This document shows positions 45,891-54,882 of a DNA stretch of 64,000 nt, one piece after another. The stretch lies in the NCBI GenBank assembly GCA_963205315.1, contig CAUJIO010000052.1, forward strand, positions 58,915 to 122,914, in the 5' to 3' direction. How positions within the stretch are numbered: position 1 is the stretch's first letter; each line of letters opens with the position of its first letter. Source of the DNA: Pseudomonadota bacterium. Its GTDB lineage: Bacteria > Pseudomonadota > Alphaproteobacteria > Rhizobiales > Aestuariivirgaceae. The notes beneath the pieces were generated by a model, which saw only the letters and a program-made list of their open reading frames with translations, was not told the origin of the DNA and did no database searches. A program made the translations under genes and the position numbers.

Positions 45891-46904
45891 ATGCTGAAAC
45901 GCATTCTCGCTATTATTGCTGCCGTCACCGCGCTTGCGGCAGTGGGGCATGCGTCGACCCTCGACGATGTCAAGGCGCGCGGCACGTTGAAGTGCGGCGT
46001 CAATCCGGGCCTTCAGGGCTTTGCGCTGAAGGCCGCCGACGGGCAATGGAGCGGCTTCGATGTCGATTATTGCAAGGCCGTGGCAGCAGCGACACTTGGC
46101 GACGCCGCGAAGGTCGAGTTCGTGCCAGTCAATGCGACCGAGCGCTTCGATAAACTGAAGAGTGGCGCCATCGACATTCTGGCGCGGAACACGACCTGGA
46201 CGATGGGCCGTGAGACTGAGACCGGCTTGCGTTTCGCCGGTGTGTCGTACCACGATGGGCAGGGCTTCATCGTCAAGAAGCTGCTGGGCGTGAATTCCGC
46301 TCTTAATCTATCCGGTGCGGCCATCTGCTTTCTGTCTGGCACCACGACGCAAGCCAATGTCGAAGACTTCTTCCGCGAGAAGGACATGACCTTCACGCCG
46401 GTGATGGTCGACAAGATCGACGATCTGGTCAAGGCTTTCGACGAGGGGCGCTGCGATACCTATACTGCCGACATGTCCCAACTCTATGCGGTGCGACTGC
46501 GGCTGTTGACACCCGATGATTCCATCGTATTGCCGGATGTGATTTCAAAGGAACCACTTGGACCTGCCGTCAGGCAGGGTGACGAGCAATGGTTCAACAT
46601 CGCGCGATGGACATTGTTCGCGCTGATCAATGCCGAGGAGCTTGAGGTGACGGCTGCCGGTGCCGTTGAGTTGAAGGGCACATCGAAGAAGCCCAATGTC
46701 CGGCGCTTGCTGGGAGCCGAGGGTTCCTTCGGTGCCGGGATGGGGCTCGATAGCGACTGGGCGCTGCGGGCCATCACGGCAGTCGGCAACTATGGAGAGG
46801 TGTTCGAACGCAACCTCGGCAAGGCCTCGCCGCTTGCCATCGAGCGCGGCATCAATGCGTTGTGGAATGCAGGCGGGCTGCTCTACGCACCGCCCGTCAG
46901 ATAA
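45891..46904 (+). CDS. second AapJ-like amino acid binding protein
   Basis: A 337-residue periplasmic binding protein closely related to the AapJ at 41.2 kb. It has a signal peptide (about residues 1-21), then the same landmarks: LKCGVNPGLQGF, WSGFDVDYCKAVAAA, NTTWTMGRE, and a shared C-terminus of the form INALWNAGGLLYAPPVR. It probably feeds the same AapQMP permease with a different specificity or affinity, but it could be a decoy or sensor. The position directly behind aapP suggests tandem duplication. A weak purine-rich GGGGAAAG precedes the ATG. Confidence 0.85.
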   Translation: MLKRILAIIAAVTALAAVGHASTLDDVKARGTLKCGVNPGLQGFALKAADGQWSGFDVDYCKAVAAATLGDAAKVEFVPVNATERFDKLKSGAIDILARNTTWTMGRETETGLRFAGVSYHDGQGFIVKKLLGVNSALNLSGAAICFLSGTTTQANVEDFFREKDMTFTPVMVDKIDDLVKAFDEGRCDTYTADMSQLYAVRLRLLTPDDSIVLPDVISKEPLGPAVRQGDEQWFNIARWTLFALINAEELEVTAAGAVELKGTSKKPNVRRLLGAEGSFGAGMGLDSDWALRAITAVGNYGEVFERNLGKASPLAIERGINALWNAGGLLYAPPVR

Positions 46905-46929
46905 GCGGGAACGTGATGCTGGCTTTCGG

Positions 46930-47454
46930 TCAGCTGTTGTCTGGAACCTCGACCATCCTGTCCTCCCGCGCGTAGGGAACGAAGCCGAGCTTCTGGTAGA
47001 GGGGAAGGGCTGCGGGTCCATCCAGCGTGCAGGTTTGTACGACGACGCGGCCGGGTTTCCTCGCCCAGCAGGCGCGGATCGCTTCGGCGAGCAGCCATTT
47101 GCCAAGGCTCAGGCTCCGGAAAGCCGGGAGCAATCCGAAATACTGCAATTCCACCTCGGACGGAGCACGACGCGCGTCAATCTCGAACCAGCCGCCGGGC
47201 TGACCGTTGACATATGCGACCCAGATTTCGACGTTCTCATCGTGGATGATGCCGGCCAGATCGCCATCCGAGAGCTGATTGCGGTCGACCCTGTGGAGGG
47301 CGCCGCCGGCTGCGCCAGAGAGGTAACGGTAGAAGCCGGCCTCCGGCCGCTCGGCACGAGCCAACATCAGCTTCAGACAGCCGGGCGGCGGAATACGGAG
47401 GATTGGTTCCGCCGTCATCTCGAGGAAGGTGACAGTGGTGGAGCGGATGCTCAT
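46930..47454 (-). CDS. GNAT family N-acetyltransferase
   Basis: A 174-residue acetyltransferase with the GNAT fold. The central strand/loop ELQYFGLLPAFRSLSLGKWLLAEAI contains the acetyl-CoA-binding Q/RxxG/A-type motif (here R-S-L-S-L-G-K), and LYQKLGFVPYAREDRMV closes the fold. The substrate is unknown. ATG 47454 overlaps the sseA stop (ATGA), so it is the last of a four-gene operon (cysK-alaX-sseA-GNAT). An acyl acceptor related to sulfur amino acids is possible from context. Confidence 0.83.
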   Translation of the reverse strand: MSIRSTTVTFLEMTAEPILRIPPPGCLKLMLARAERPEAGFYRYLSGAAGGALHRVDRNQLSDGDLAGIIHDENVEIWVAYVNGQPGGWFEIDARRAPSEVELQYFGLLPAFRSLSLGKWLLAEAIRACWARKPGRVVVQTCTLDGPAALPLYQKLGFVPYAREDRMVEVPDNS

Positions 47455-48299
47455 GCCGGGCCGGTGGCGATGGGCGCATCCGGGTTGCCGCCCCATTCGG
47501 TCCACGAGCCATCATAGAGCGCGTGATCGCGGACGCCGGCGAGCGTCAGGCCCAATGACAGGATCGCGGCGGTAATGCCTGAGCCGCAGGAGGTGATGAC
47601 GGGCCTGGACAGATCAACACCCGCTGCCCTGAAAGCCGCCTCGATCTCGCTTGGAGATTTCAGGGTGCCATCGGGGTTGAGCAGCGAGGCGTAGTGAAGG
47701 TTCCTGGCGCCGGGCATGTGGCCGGCGCGAACGCCGGGGCGCGGTTCCACTTCCTCGCCGCGAAACCGGGTTCCTGAACGCGCGTCGGCAATCTGCGCCG
47801 CACCGGACTTGAGGGCGGCGGCGACGTCCGACTGGTCGCGCACCATCATCCGGCGATAGCGGGCGGTGAAGTGGCGTTCCTGCGGTTTCAATGCCGGCCC
47901 ATCTTCCAGCGGCCGTCCCTCGGCCATCCATTTGGGCAGGCCGCCATCGAGAACCGCCACATCCTCATGGCCGAAGACCTTGAACATCCACCAGGCGCGC
48001 GCCGCCGAGAACAGGCCCGCCGCATCATAGGCGATGACCTTCTTGCCGTCGCCGATGCCAAGCTTGCGGACGATGGAGGAAAATTTCTCCGGGCTCGGCA
48101 GCATATGCGGCAGATTGCTGGCGGTATCGGAGATGGCGTCAATGTCGAAAACCTGGGCGCCTGGAATGTGGCCAGCGGCAAACTCGGCTTTGGTGTCACG
48201 CTTGGCGGTGGGCAGGTGCCAGGACGCGTCAATGATGGCGATATCGGGCGAGCCCAGATGGGCATTGAGCCATTCGGTCGAAACGATGTCGTCACTCAT
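47451..48299 (-). CDS. sseA: 3-mercaptopyruvate sulfurtransferase
   Basis: A 282-residue two-rhodanese-domain enzyme that moves sulfur from 3-mercaptopyruvate to cyanide or thiols. The active-site loop is C238-G-S-G-I-T; a CGSG[VI]T loop marks mercaptopyruvate-type rather than thiosulfate-type enzymes. The N-terminal domain lacks a catalytic Cys, as expected. It lies 7 bases after alaX and overlaps the GNAT start. The context with cysK fits cysteine-derived sulfur handling. Confidence 0.93.
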   Translation of the reverse strand: MSDDIVSTEWLNAHLGSPDIAIIDASWHLPTAKRDTKAEFAAGHIPGAQVFDIDAISDTASNLPHMLPSPEKFSSIVRKLGIGDGKKVIAYDAAGLFSAARAWWMFKVFGHEDVAVLDGGLPKWMAEGRPLEDGPALKPQERHFTARYRRMMVRDQSDVAAALKSGAAQIADARSGTRFRGEEVEPRPGVRAGHMPGARNLHYASLLNPDGTLKSPSEIEAAFRAAGVDLSRPVITSCGSGITAAILSLGLTLAGVRDHALYDGSWTEWGGNPDAPIATGPA

Positions 48300-48306
48300 G
48301 CGGGCC

Positions 48307-49029
48307 TCAGGCGAATGCGATGCGGATGCGGCGGTTGATCTTGCCCTTGTTCTCGATTTTTGTCACCGCAATGGGGCCGATGGCGGCGGTGGATTTCAGA
48401 TGCGTGCCGCCGCAGGGCTGCAGATCGACCTTGCCATCTTCGCCAATCATGACGAGGCGGACACGGCCCGTCCCCATCGGCGGCTTCACCGACATGGTGC
48501 GGATCAGGTGCTGGTTTGCAGCCATCTCCTCATCGGTGATCCAGCGGAAGCTGACAGCGTGGTCTTCCTCAACCAGCCGATTGATCCGTGTACTGAGGTC
48601 TGCCTTGTCCGGGATCTGGCCTTCGGGAATATCGAAGTCGATGCGGCCGCCGTCCTCGCCGATGGCCCCCCCGGTGACGGGAAAGGGCACAGACGCACAG
48701 AGCAGGTGCATGAGCGTATGGGCGCGCATGGTACGGTAGCGGTTGTCCCAGTCGAGGCTCGCCGTGACGGTTGCGCCAACCGGCGGCAGAGCACCGGGTG
48801 AAACGGGAACATGCACAACGTTTTTCACGTCGTCATAGACGGTGGTGGCGATGTCCGCCGCACCGCCATCCCAGGTGATCCGCCCCTTGTCACCTGGCTG
48901 GCCGCCGGCGGTGGCGTAGAACACGGTCTGGACAAGCAAGATGCCGCCGCGGTCGTTGATGGCCATAACGGTTGCATCACACGACTGGAGGTAAGCGTCG
49001 TCGCGGAAAAGCAGAATGGTCACGGTCAC
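48307..49029 (-). CDS. alaX: alanyl-tRNA editing protein (AlaX-type)
   Basis: A 240-residue free-standing editing protein that hydrolyses mischarged Ser- or Gly-tRNA-Ala. The zinc motif H104-T-L-M-H108 and C206-G-G-T-H210 are present, like the editing domain of AlaRS. It lacks the aminoacylation core. The GTG at 49029 overlaps the cysK stop (GTGA), so it is translationally coupled; a second GTG at 49023 is possible. Placement between cysK and sseA is notable, since serine and cysteine pools affect mischarging. Confidence 0.92.
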   Translation of the reverse strand: MTVTILLFRDDAYLQSCDATVMAINDRGGILLVQTVFYATAGGQPGDKGRITWDGGAADIATTVYDDVKNVVHVPVSPGALPPVGATVTASLDWDNRYRTMRAHTLMHLLCASVPFPVTGGAIGEDGGRIDFDIPEGQIPDKADLSTRINRLVEEDHAVSFRWITDEEMAANQHLIRTMSVKPPMGTGRVRLVMIGEDGKVDLQPCGGTHLKSTAAIGPIAVTKIENKGKINRRIRIAFA

Positions 49030-50045
49030 ACGGCTTCCGTCACATCCGGCACGTCCGGCACCTTCTCCAGCCAGGTGGGAACCGGCAGGCCCTTTTCGCG
49101 CAAGAAGGCGGGGTTGAAGAGCTTGGAGGCATAGCGCGTGCCGTAGTCGCAAAGGATGGTGACGATGGTGTGGCCCGGTCCCATCTGCCTCGCCATGCGG
49201 ATGGCGCCGGCGACGTTGACGCCGGTCGAGCCGCCCATGCACAGGCCTTCGTGCTGCAGCAAGTCGAAGGCGATCTGCACGGCTTCGGCGTCCTGGATCT
49301 GGAAGGCTTCGTCGATGACCGCCCCCTCGAGGTTGGCGGTGATGCGGCCCTGGCCAATGCCTTCGGTGATGGATGAGCCTTCGGCCTTCAACTCACCGTG
49401 CTTGTAGAAATTGTAAAGAGCGGCGCCCATCGGGTCGGCCAGCACTGCCTTGATGTTCTTGTTCCGGGCCTTCAGTCCCATGGAGACGCCGGCCAGCGTG
49501 CCACCGGAACCCACCGCCGCGACGAAGGCATCGACCTTGCCATCCGTCTGCGCCCAGATTTCGGGCGCGGTGCCCTCGATATGCGACTGGCGGTTTGCGA
49601 CGTTGTCGAACTGGTTGGCCCAGACGGCACCCATGGCCTTAGCCAGACGGCCGGAGTATTTTACGTAATTGTTGGGATTCTTGTAGGGAACGGCCGGGAT
49701 CTCGACCAGTTCGGCACCGAGCTGGCGGAGCGCGTCCTTCTTTTCCTGGCTTTGCGTATTGGGGATGACGATCACCGAGCGGAAGCCCATGGCATTGGCG
49801 ACGACGGTGAGGCCGATGCCGGTATTGCCGGCCGTGCCTTCGACAATGGTGCCGCCGGGCTTCAGCTCGCCGCGCGCGATCGCATCCCTGATGATGAACA
49901 GGGCGGCGCGGTCCTTCACCGACTGGCCGGGGTTCATGAACTCGGCCTTGCCGAGAATGGTGCAGCCGGTCAGCTCCGATGCCTGGCGGAGCTTGATCAG
50001 CGGGGTGTTGCCGATGGCGGCGATGACGTCTTGCTTGATATCCAT
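49026..50045 (-). CDS. cysK: cysteine synthase A
   Basis: A 339-residue PLP enzyme that makes cysteine from O-acetylserine and sulfide. The lysine that binds PLP is K44 in NPGQSVKDRAAL; the TAGNTGIGL loop and the SGGTLAGV phosphate-binding loop follow. The C-terminal extension compared with short CysK forms is modest. ATG 50045 is chosen over longer frames. It is the first gene of the four-gene minus-strand operon and diverges from the first caspase-like gene across 117 bases. Confidence 0.93.
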   Translation of the reverse strand: MDIKQDVIAAIGNTPLIKLRQASELTGCTILGKAEFMNPGQSVKDRAALFIIRDAIARGELKPGGTIVEGTAGNTGIGLTVVANAMGFRSVIVIPNTQSQEKKDALRQLGAELVEIPAVPYKNPNNYVKYSGRLAKAMGAVWANQFDNVANRQSHIEGTAPEIWAQTDGKVDAFVAAVGSGGTLAGVSMGLKARNKNIKAVLADPMGAALYNFYKHGELKAEGSSITEGIGQGRITANLEGAVIDEAFQIQDAEAVQIAFDLLQHEGLCMGGSTGVNVAGAIRMARQMGPGHTIVTILCDYGTRYASKLFNPAFLREKGLPVPTWLEKVPDVPDVTEAV

Positions 50046-50162
50046 GGGCCTAGTGATGCCCCAGCGCGCGTTTCGCGTCAAATGTGGGTAGGTCAGGCCT
50101 GCCTTGACCGGGATGATGCTTCTGCCGCACAAAAGACCGGAACCTACGGGCAAGATTCATTC

Positions 50163-52418
50163 ATGCAGAGACGCATTGCGTATTTCCTCAGTGTTTTCCT
50201 GTTGCTCTGGCAATTTGGCCCGGCGGGGGCCGAACCCTATGAATGCGATGCGGAGTGCCGCGCGCTGATCACCGACTGGGTGGCGGCGGATGTTGAGCGG
50301 GTTGTGCCGTTCAATCTCACGGCTTCTGAACGCTTCGACTCGGCGGTCAATCAGGAGAAGTGCAAGGTAGAGCGGGGGCCCGAGCCCAAGGTTCATGCCA
50401 TCGTCCTCGCGCCGCACTATCCGAAATATCCCGAGGGTGCGAGCGGGACGCACGATGCCAATTTCCTCAGGAGTTTCTTTGCCGAGCAGGGCGTTGACGA
50501 CGCTTTCCTGAGCGTTGCCGGTGGTGAGGACGTGACGCGCGACGTCATGATCGCGGCGATGGGCAACAGCCTGCCATGCGTGCGCGAACGCGATCAGGTG
50601 GTGCTGGTCCTGAGCGGGCTGGCCAGTTCCTATGATCGCTGGGTGGCACCGACACTCAATGCATTGCCGGCCTTTATTTGCGAACCCGAAGACAAGAGCG
50701 AAACGCTGGCAGCGTTTTGCGCAGCAGCCGATGGCTTCTCACAGGACGCACTCGACATCATCGAGAACACCTACAGCGCGGCGCTGGAGCAGCACAATGA
50801 ACCATTGTTCCTGACTGCCGAGACCAAGATCGACAATGACGCCGGGCGCAACGATCCCGACATGCTGATGGTCGGAATAGGCTCCCTGGAGGTGGCGAAT
50901 TTCGTGACGCAGGTGCGCAATCGCGGTGCCGATGCCTTTGTCGTCATCGACACCTCCTATGCGGCGGCGTTCAATCTGCTGCAGCTGCAGCGCGATGCAT
51001 TGCCGGATGGCGGCTGGTTCTGGAATACATCGGAACGTGAGGAACCCGAGGCGCAGGACGTCAATCCCAATCTCGTACCGCTGTTCGGCAGCGGGCAGTT
51101 TGCGGCCTTCTACGCGACGGCGGACGACGAGCTGGCGGATGCCATCGAATCGGAAGGTGACACACCGGCGGTGGGTCCGTTCATCCTGGCTTTCAGCGAG
51201 GCACTCCGCCAGCGCGAGGCAGATCTCCCGGTGGCTGAATTGGCAAAGACCGTGACCACCAACATGAAGGATCTCGAAGCCGGGCAGACGCCGATCTATG
51301 CGGCCTCCTCCACAGGTATGCGATTCCTCGCGCCGGCAGAGGATACGGCCACGGCCGGGCAGCAGATCGAGATCATTTCGCCGGCGCTCAAACGCGGTGC
51401 TGCCGCTATCGAAGAGAAGAGCTTCGTGCTTGTGGCGCGTTATTCCGGAACGGCCAAGGCGTTCAAGGCCGTGGTCGATGGCGAGATCGTCGGCGTCGAT
51501 GCCAACGGCCAGTTCCGCCACGAGATTCGCGATACCGGCGGCAAGCTGTCGATACAGGTTCGCGTTCTCGGCCTGACATTCGAAACGCTGGCGGCAACCG
51601 AAGTGAAACTGCGCGACGCCGAAGAGCAACCGGTCATTGCCACCGCGGCACGCAAGCTGGCGCTGGTCATCGCCAACCAGGCCTATGCAAGCGAAGCGTT
51701 TCCCACACTCAAGACTCCTGCCGCCGATGCCGATGCCGTGGCGGACGTGCTGACACGCCGCTACGGCTTTGCGACGGCGATCGGCAGTGGGGCGGATCAA
51801 TTGAACCTCAATCTCCGCGATGCCAGCAAGGCGCAGATTCAGCAGGTGCTTTTCGAACTCCGGCGGCGGCTGACGCCGGAGGATCAGCTCATTGTCTATT
51901 ACGCTGGGCATGGCGAGAACGATCCCGACCTCGGCGCCTTCTGGGTGCCGAGCGACGGCCAGCCAAAGGCGGATTTCACCTGGATCGCCGCCGAGGAAAT
52001 CACCCGCGAGCTGAAGCGGATGAATGCCGGCTCAATCCTCGTGATTTCCGATTCGTGTTATGCGGGCGGACTGTCGCGCGGCGGCGTGGAGGAGAAAATT
52101 CCGGACGAGGCCCGCGAGCGCTACCTCGCCAAGGCCTCGCGGCTGAAAGCCCGGCAGCTGATGGCGTCGGGCGGTGTCGAGCCCGTGGCGGACGGCGGCG
52201 GCAGCGGGCATTCGGTGTTCGCCAAGGCGCTGATTGAGGCTCTCTCGGCCATGCCGGACAAGAGCTTCACCGCCAGCGAGTTGTTCGAGCAGAAAGTGAA
52301 GCCGGCGGTGATCTCGGCGGCCAATGCGTTATCGGAAGGGCAGACGCCTGGGTTCAACCGCATCGCACGGGCGGGCGACGAGCCCGGCAGCGAGTTTGTG
52401 TTTCAGGTGGTGCAGTGA
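50163..52418 (+). CDS. secreted pseudo-caspase/caspase tandem-domain protein (paralogue 1)
   Basis: A 751-residue exported protein (signal peptide about 1-23). Residues 76-275 look like a caspase (C14) fold without the active site: the His position is L153 (VLSGLASS) and the Cys is S265 (VIDTSYAAA). A beta domain follows (about 395-485, VDGEIVGVDANGQF). The C-terminal caspase domain (about 497-745) is complete: LALVIANQAY, H583 in YYAGHGEND and C632 in SDSCYAGGLSR. This is a likely periplasmic cysteine protease with an inactive regulatory twin. Its stop overlaps the start of paralogue 2 (GTGA). The long frame upstream of 50163 is antisense to cysK. Confidence 0.85.
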   Translation: MQRRIAYFLSVFLLLWQFGPAGAEPYECDAECRALITDWVAADVERVVPFNLTASERFDSAVNQEKCKVERGPEPKVHAIVLAPHYPKYPEGASGTHDANFLRSFFAEQGVDDAFLSVAGGEDVTRDVMIAAMGNSLPCVRERDQVVLVLSGLASSYDRWVAPTLNALPAFICEPEDKSETLAAFCAAADGFSQDALDIIENTYSAALEQHNEPLFLTAETKIDNDAGRNDPDMLMVGIGSLEVANFVTQVRNRGADAFVVIDTSYAAAFNLLQLQRDALPDGGWFWNTSEREEPEAQDVNPNLVPLFGSGQFAAFYATADDELADAIESEGDTPAVGPFILAFSEALRQREADLPVAELAKTVTTNMKDLEAGQTPIYAASSTGMRFLAPAEDTATAGQQIEIISPALKRGAAAIEEKSFVLVARYSGTAKAFKAVVDGEIVGVDANGQFRHEIRDTGGKLSIQVRVLGLTFETLAATEVKLRDAEEQPVIATAARKLALVIANQAYASEAFPTLKTPAADADAVADVLTRRYGFATAIGSGADQLNLNLRDASKAQIQQVLFELRRRLTPEDQLIVYYAGHGENDPDLGAFWVPSDGQPKADFTWIAAEEITRELKRMNAGSILVISDSCYAGGLSRGGVEEKIPDEARERYLAKASRLKARQLMASGGVEPVADGGGSGHSVFAKALIEALSAMPDKSFTASELFEQKVKPAVISAANALSEGQTPGFNRIARAGDEPGSEFVFQVVQ

Positions 52419-54757
52419 GAATTTCACTATGGCCGGCTTTGCTGCTGGGGCTGGTTGCAAGTGAAACGGCGCTTGCCGGTACCGGCGCAACATTGCCCGG
52501 TTGCGACCAGGCTTGCAGCATGTCGCTGCGGACCTACGCCGATACCTACATGCGGGAGCATGCGCCGGTGTTGGCAGCGGAGGCCTCACGCTTCGAGACA
52601 GTGGGCGCCACCGGCTGCCCGGCGCGGACAGCGCCAGGCGCATCCGTGTTCGGCATTCTCATGGGGCCGGGCGAGATCGAGGGTCTCACCAAGCTGAAAG
52701 GGCCCGCGAATGATATTGCCCTGATGACCCAGGTCATGAACGATCGTGGTGTCGCATCAGGCTTCATTTCCACGGTGCAGGGCCCAGCCGCGGACCGTGC
52801 CGGCATGCTGACAGCCATGGCCAAACCCTTGCCCTGCCTGCGAGAGGGCGACCAGGTGGTGGTGGTCTATACCGGCTGGGGCACGGTGTTTCCGCAGGAG
52901 TGGCTGGATTTCAACGGGTTTCTTGCCGGGTTCTGTACCTCGGAAAAGGATGCGGCGGCGCAGGAGATCTGCAGCGCGGCAACCGCGCCCGATGTGGAGC
53001 CGGCCTATCTGCAGTCGCTCACCGAAGTGATCGATTGGGCGGTGAAAGACTGGGTTCTCACGGTGCAGCCTGTCAGCGCGTATCTGCCGGGCAACCGCCA
53101 GCATGTCCTGATCGGCGCCGACAGCCGGATCGGTGAAAAGGGTGTTGAACGTCTGAGCGGCATCACCGCACTCGAACTGTCAAATTTCGTGACGCAGGTG
53201 CGCAACCGAGGCGCCGATGCGGTGCTGATCGTCGATACCCGGCTCGCTGCCTCGGGCGATCTTTACGCCTTGCAGTCCCAAGCCTCGGCAGCGCCAGTCT
53301 GGGCGGCGAGCGGCAAGGCGATGATGGAGTACAATGGCTTTCCGCCGATTCAGGATCTGTACAACAGCAAGGGGCCGGTAGCACTGTTCGGAACCGGGCA
53401 ATTCGCCGTGCTCTATGCCTCGAATGTCAACAGCGAGGCGTATGAGTATGCGCAAGGGCAGGGCGATGACGTCCGGCCGCTGGGGGCGCTGATCTTCCGC
53501 GTGGCGGAAGTCTTGCGCCGCGATGCGGCGATCCGCTTCAAGGACATGGCGCTGGCCATTGCGAAGTCATTCGATCTGCGCAACCAAAAAATGGAACAGG
53601 GAGGCGAGCAGGACCCGATGTTCCAGACATCGAACCTCGACCTCACCTTGCTGGCGCCGCGCGTGGTGGCCCCGCGGCAGCAGGGCCAGGAGATCGAGGT
53701 CATTTCGCCTTCGCCTAAACGCGGGGCCGCCGAAGTGACAGAGCAGAGTTTCACGGTGGTGGCGCGTTACACAGGTAACGGCAAGGCGCGGATGGCGATC
53801 GTCGATGGCGAGTTGGTGGCCGTCGACGCCAATGGCCAGTTCCGGGGCGACGTTGCAGACGCCGGATCAAAATTCAGCGTGGCATTGCGTGTGCTGGGCG
53901 GCAACTACGAAACGCTGGCCACGCATGATCTGAAACTGCGCGACAAGCCGGCCGAGCCGGTGATTGCGGCACCCGCACGCAAGCTGGCGCTGTTCATCGC
54001 CAATGAGACGTATGAGGATGACGCCTTTCCACCGCTCCGGACTCCGGTGAAAGATGCTGAGGCGCTGGCAGCGATCCTGCGGGAGCGATTCGGTTTCATG
54101 ACAGAGATCGACGGAGGACAGGGCCGCCTCGATCTGTTCCTGCGCAATGCCACGAAGCTTCAGATCCAGCAGATGCTGTTTCAGCTCAGGCGCCGGCTGA
54201 GTGCTGACGATCAACTGCTGATCTACTATGCGGGCCATGGTGAGAATGATCCCGACCTGGGGGCCTTCTGGGTGCCCGTGGATGGCCAGCGCGATGCGGA
54301 TTTCAGCTGGGTCGATGCCAACGAAATCACCAATGAGCTGAAACGGATGAATGCGGGATCGGTGCTGGTCATTTCCGATTCCTGTTATGCCGGTGGCCTG
54401 TCGCGCGGCGGCAAGGACGAGGCCGGCAGCAGCGCGGCTCGCGAGCGCTATCTGGCGAAAGCCTCGCGGCTTAAGGCACGGCAGTTGATGGCGTCTGGCG
54501 GCGAAGAGCCGGTCGAGGACGGCGGCGGGGCTGGTCACTCAGTTTTTGCCAAGGCGTTGATCCAGGCCTTGTCGGAAATGTCCGACCAGACGTTTACGGC
54601 CAGCGAGTTGTTCGAGCAGAAGGTGAAGCCCGCGGTGATTTCAGCAGCCAATGCATTGACCGAGGGCCAGACGCCAGGCTTCAGCCGGATCGTCAAGGCC
54701 GGTGATGAACCGGGCTCTGAATTTGTGTTCCAGGCGATTGCCGCAGCAACGCCTTGA
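52415..54757 (+). CDS. secreted pseudo-caspase/caspase tandem-domain protein (paralogue 2)
   Basis: A 780-residue exported protein with a signal peptide (about 1-21, ETALA-G), starting at GTG and overlapping paralogue 1's stop by 4 bases. Architecture as in paralogue 1: N-terminal degenerate caspase (about 75-290) with W155 at the His position (VYTGWGTVF) and R276 in place of Cys (IVDTRLAAS); beta domain (about 425-510); active C-terminal caspase with H608 (YYAGHGEND) and C657 (SDSCYAGGLS). The C-terminal halves are far more alike than the N-terminal ones. The N-terminal part keeps extra cysteines (C30, C34, C68, C141), perhaps disulfides. Function unknown. Confidence 0.85.
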   Translation: MRISLWPALLLGLVASETALAGTGATLPGCDQACSMSLRTYADTYMREHAPVLAAEASRFETVGATGCPARTAPGASVFGILMGPGEIEGLTKLKGPANDIALMTQVMNDRGVASGFISTVQGPAADRAGMLTAMAKPLPCLREGDQVVVVYTGWGTVFPQEWLDFNGFLAGFCTSEKDAAAQEICSAATAPDVEPAYLQSLTEVIDWAVKDWVLTVQPVSAYLPGNRQHVLIGADSRIGEKGVERLSGITALELSNFVTQVRNRGADAVLIVDTRLAASGDLYALQSQASAAPVWAASGKAMMEYNGFPPIQDLYNSKGPVALFGTGQFAVLYASNVNSEAYEYAQGQGDDVRPLGALIFRVAEVLRRDAAIRFKDMALAIAKSFDLRNQKMEQGGEQDPMFQTSNLDLTLLAPRVVAPRQQGQEIEVISPSPKRGAAEVTEQSFTVVARYTGNGKARMAIVDGELVAVDANGQFRGDVADAGSKFSVALRVLGGNYETLATHDLKLRDKPAEPVIAAPARKLALFIANETYEDDAFPPLRTPVKDAEALAAILRERFGFMTEIDGGQGRLDLFLRNATKLQIQQMLFQLRRRLSADDQLLIYYAGHGENDPDLGAFWVPVDGQRDADFSWVDANEITNELKRMNAGSVLVISDSCYAGGLSRGGKDEAGSSAARERYLAKASRLKARQLMASGGEEPVEDGGGAGHSVFAKALIQALSEMSDQTFTASELFEQKVKPAVISAANALTEGQTPGFSRIVKAGDEPGSEFVFQAIAAATP

Positions 54758-54882
54758 GCGAGCACAAAAACGCCGGAATCCGTCCGAAGTTTCAACGTAG
54801 TGTAACATCAGCTTGGCTCTTGCCCGCACACGCACCTGTGTTAGCTTGGCCGCCGGGCCACTGTATTATTTTCAAGAGGACG

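Noticed and set aside
49398..50162. N-terminal extension of caspase paralogue 1 to base 49398
   Set aside because: This part is antisense to cysK; the true start at 50163 begins a signal peptide.
50739..51911. 390-codon minus-strand frame inside caspase paralogue 1
   Set aside because: Antisense shadow; the plus-strand gene has a signal peptide and an intact caspase site.
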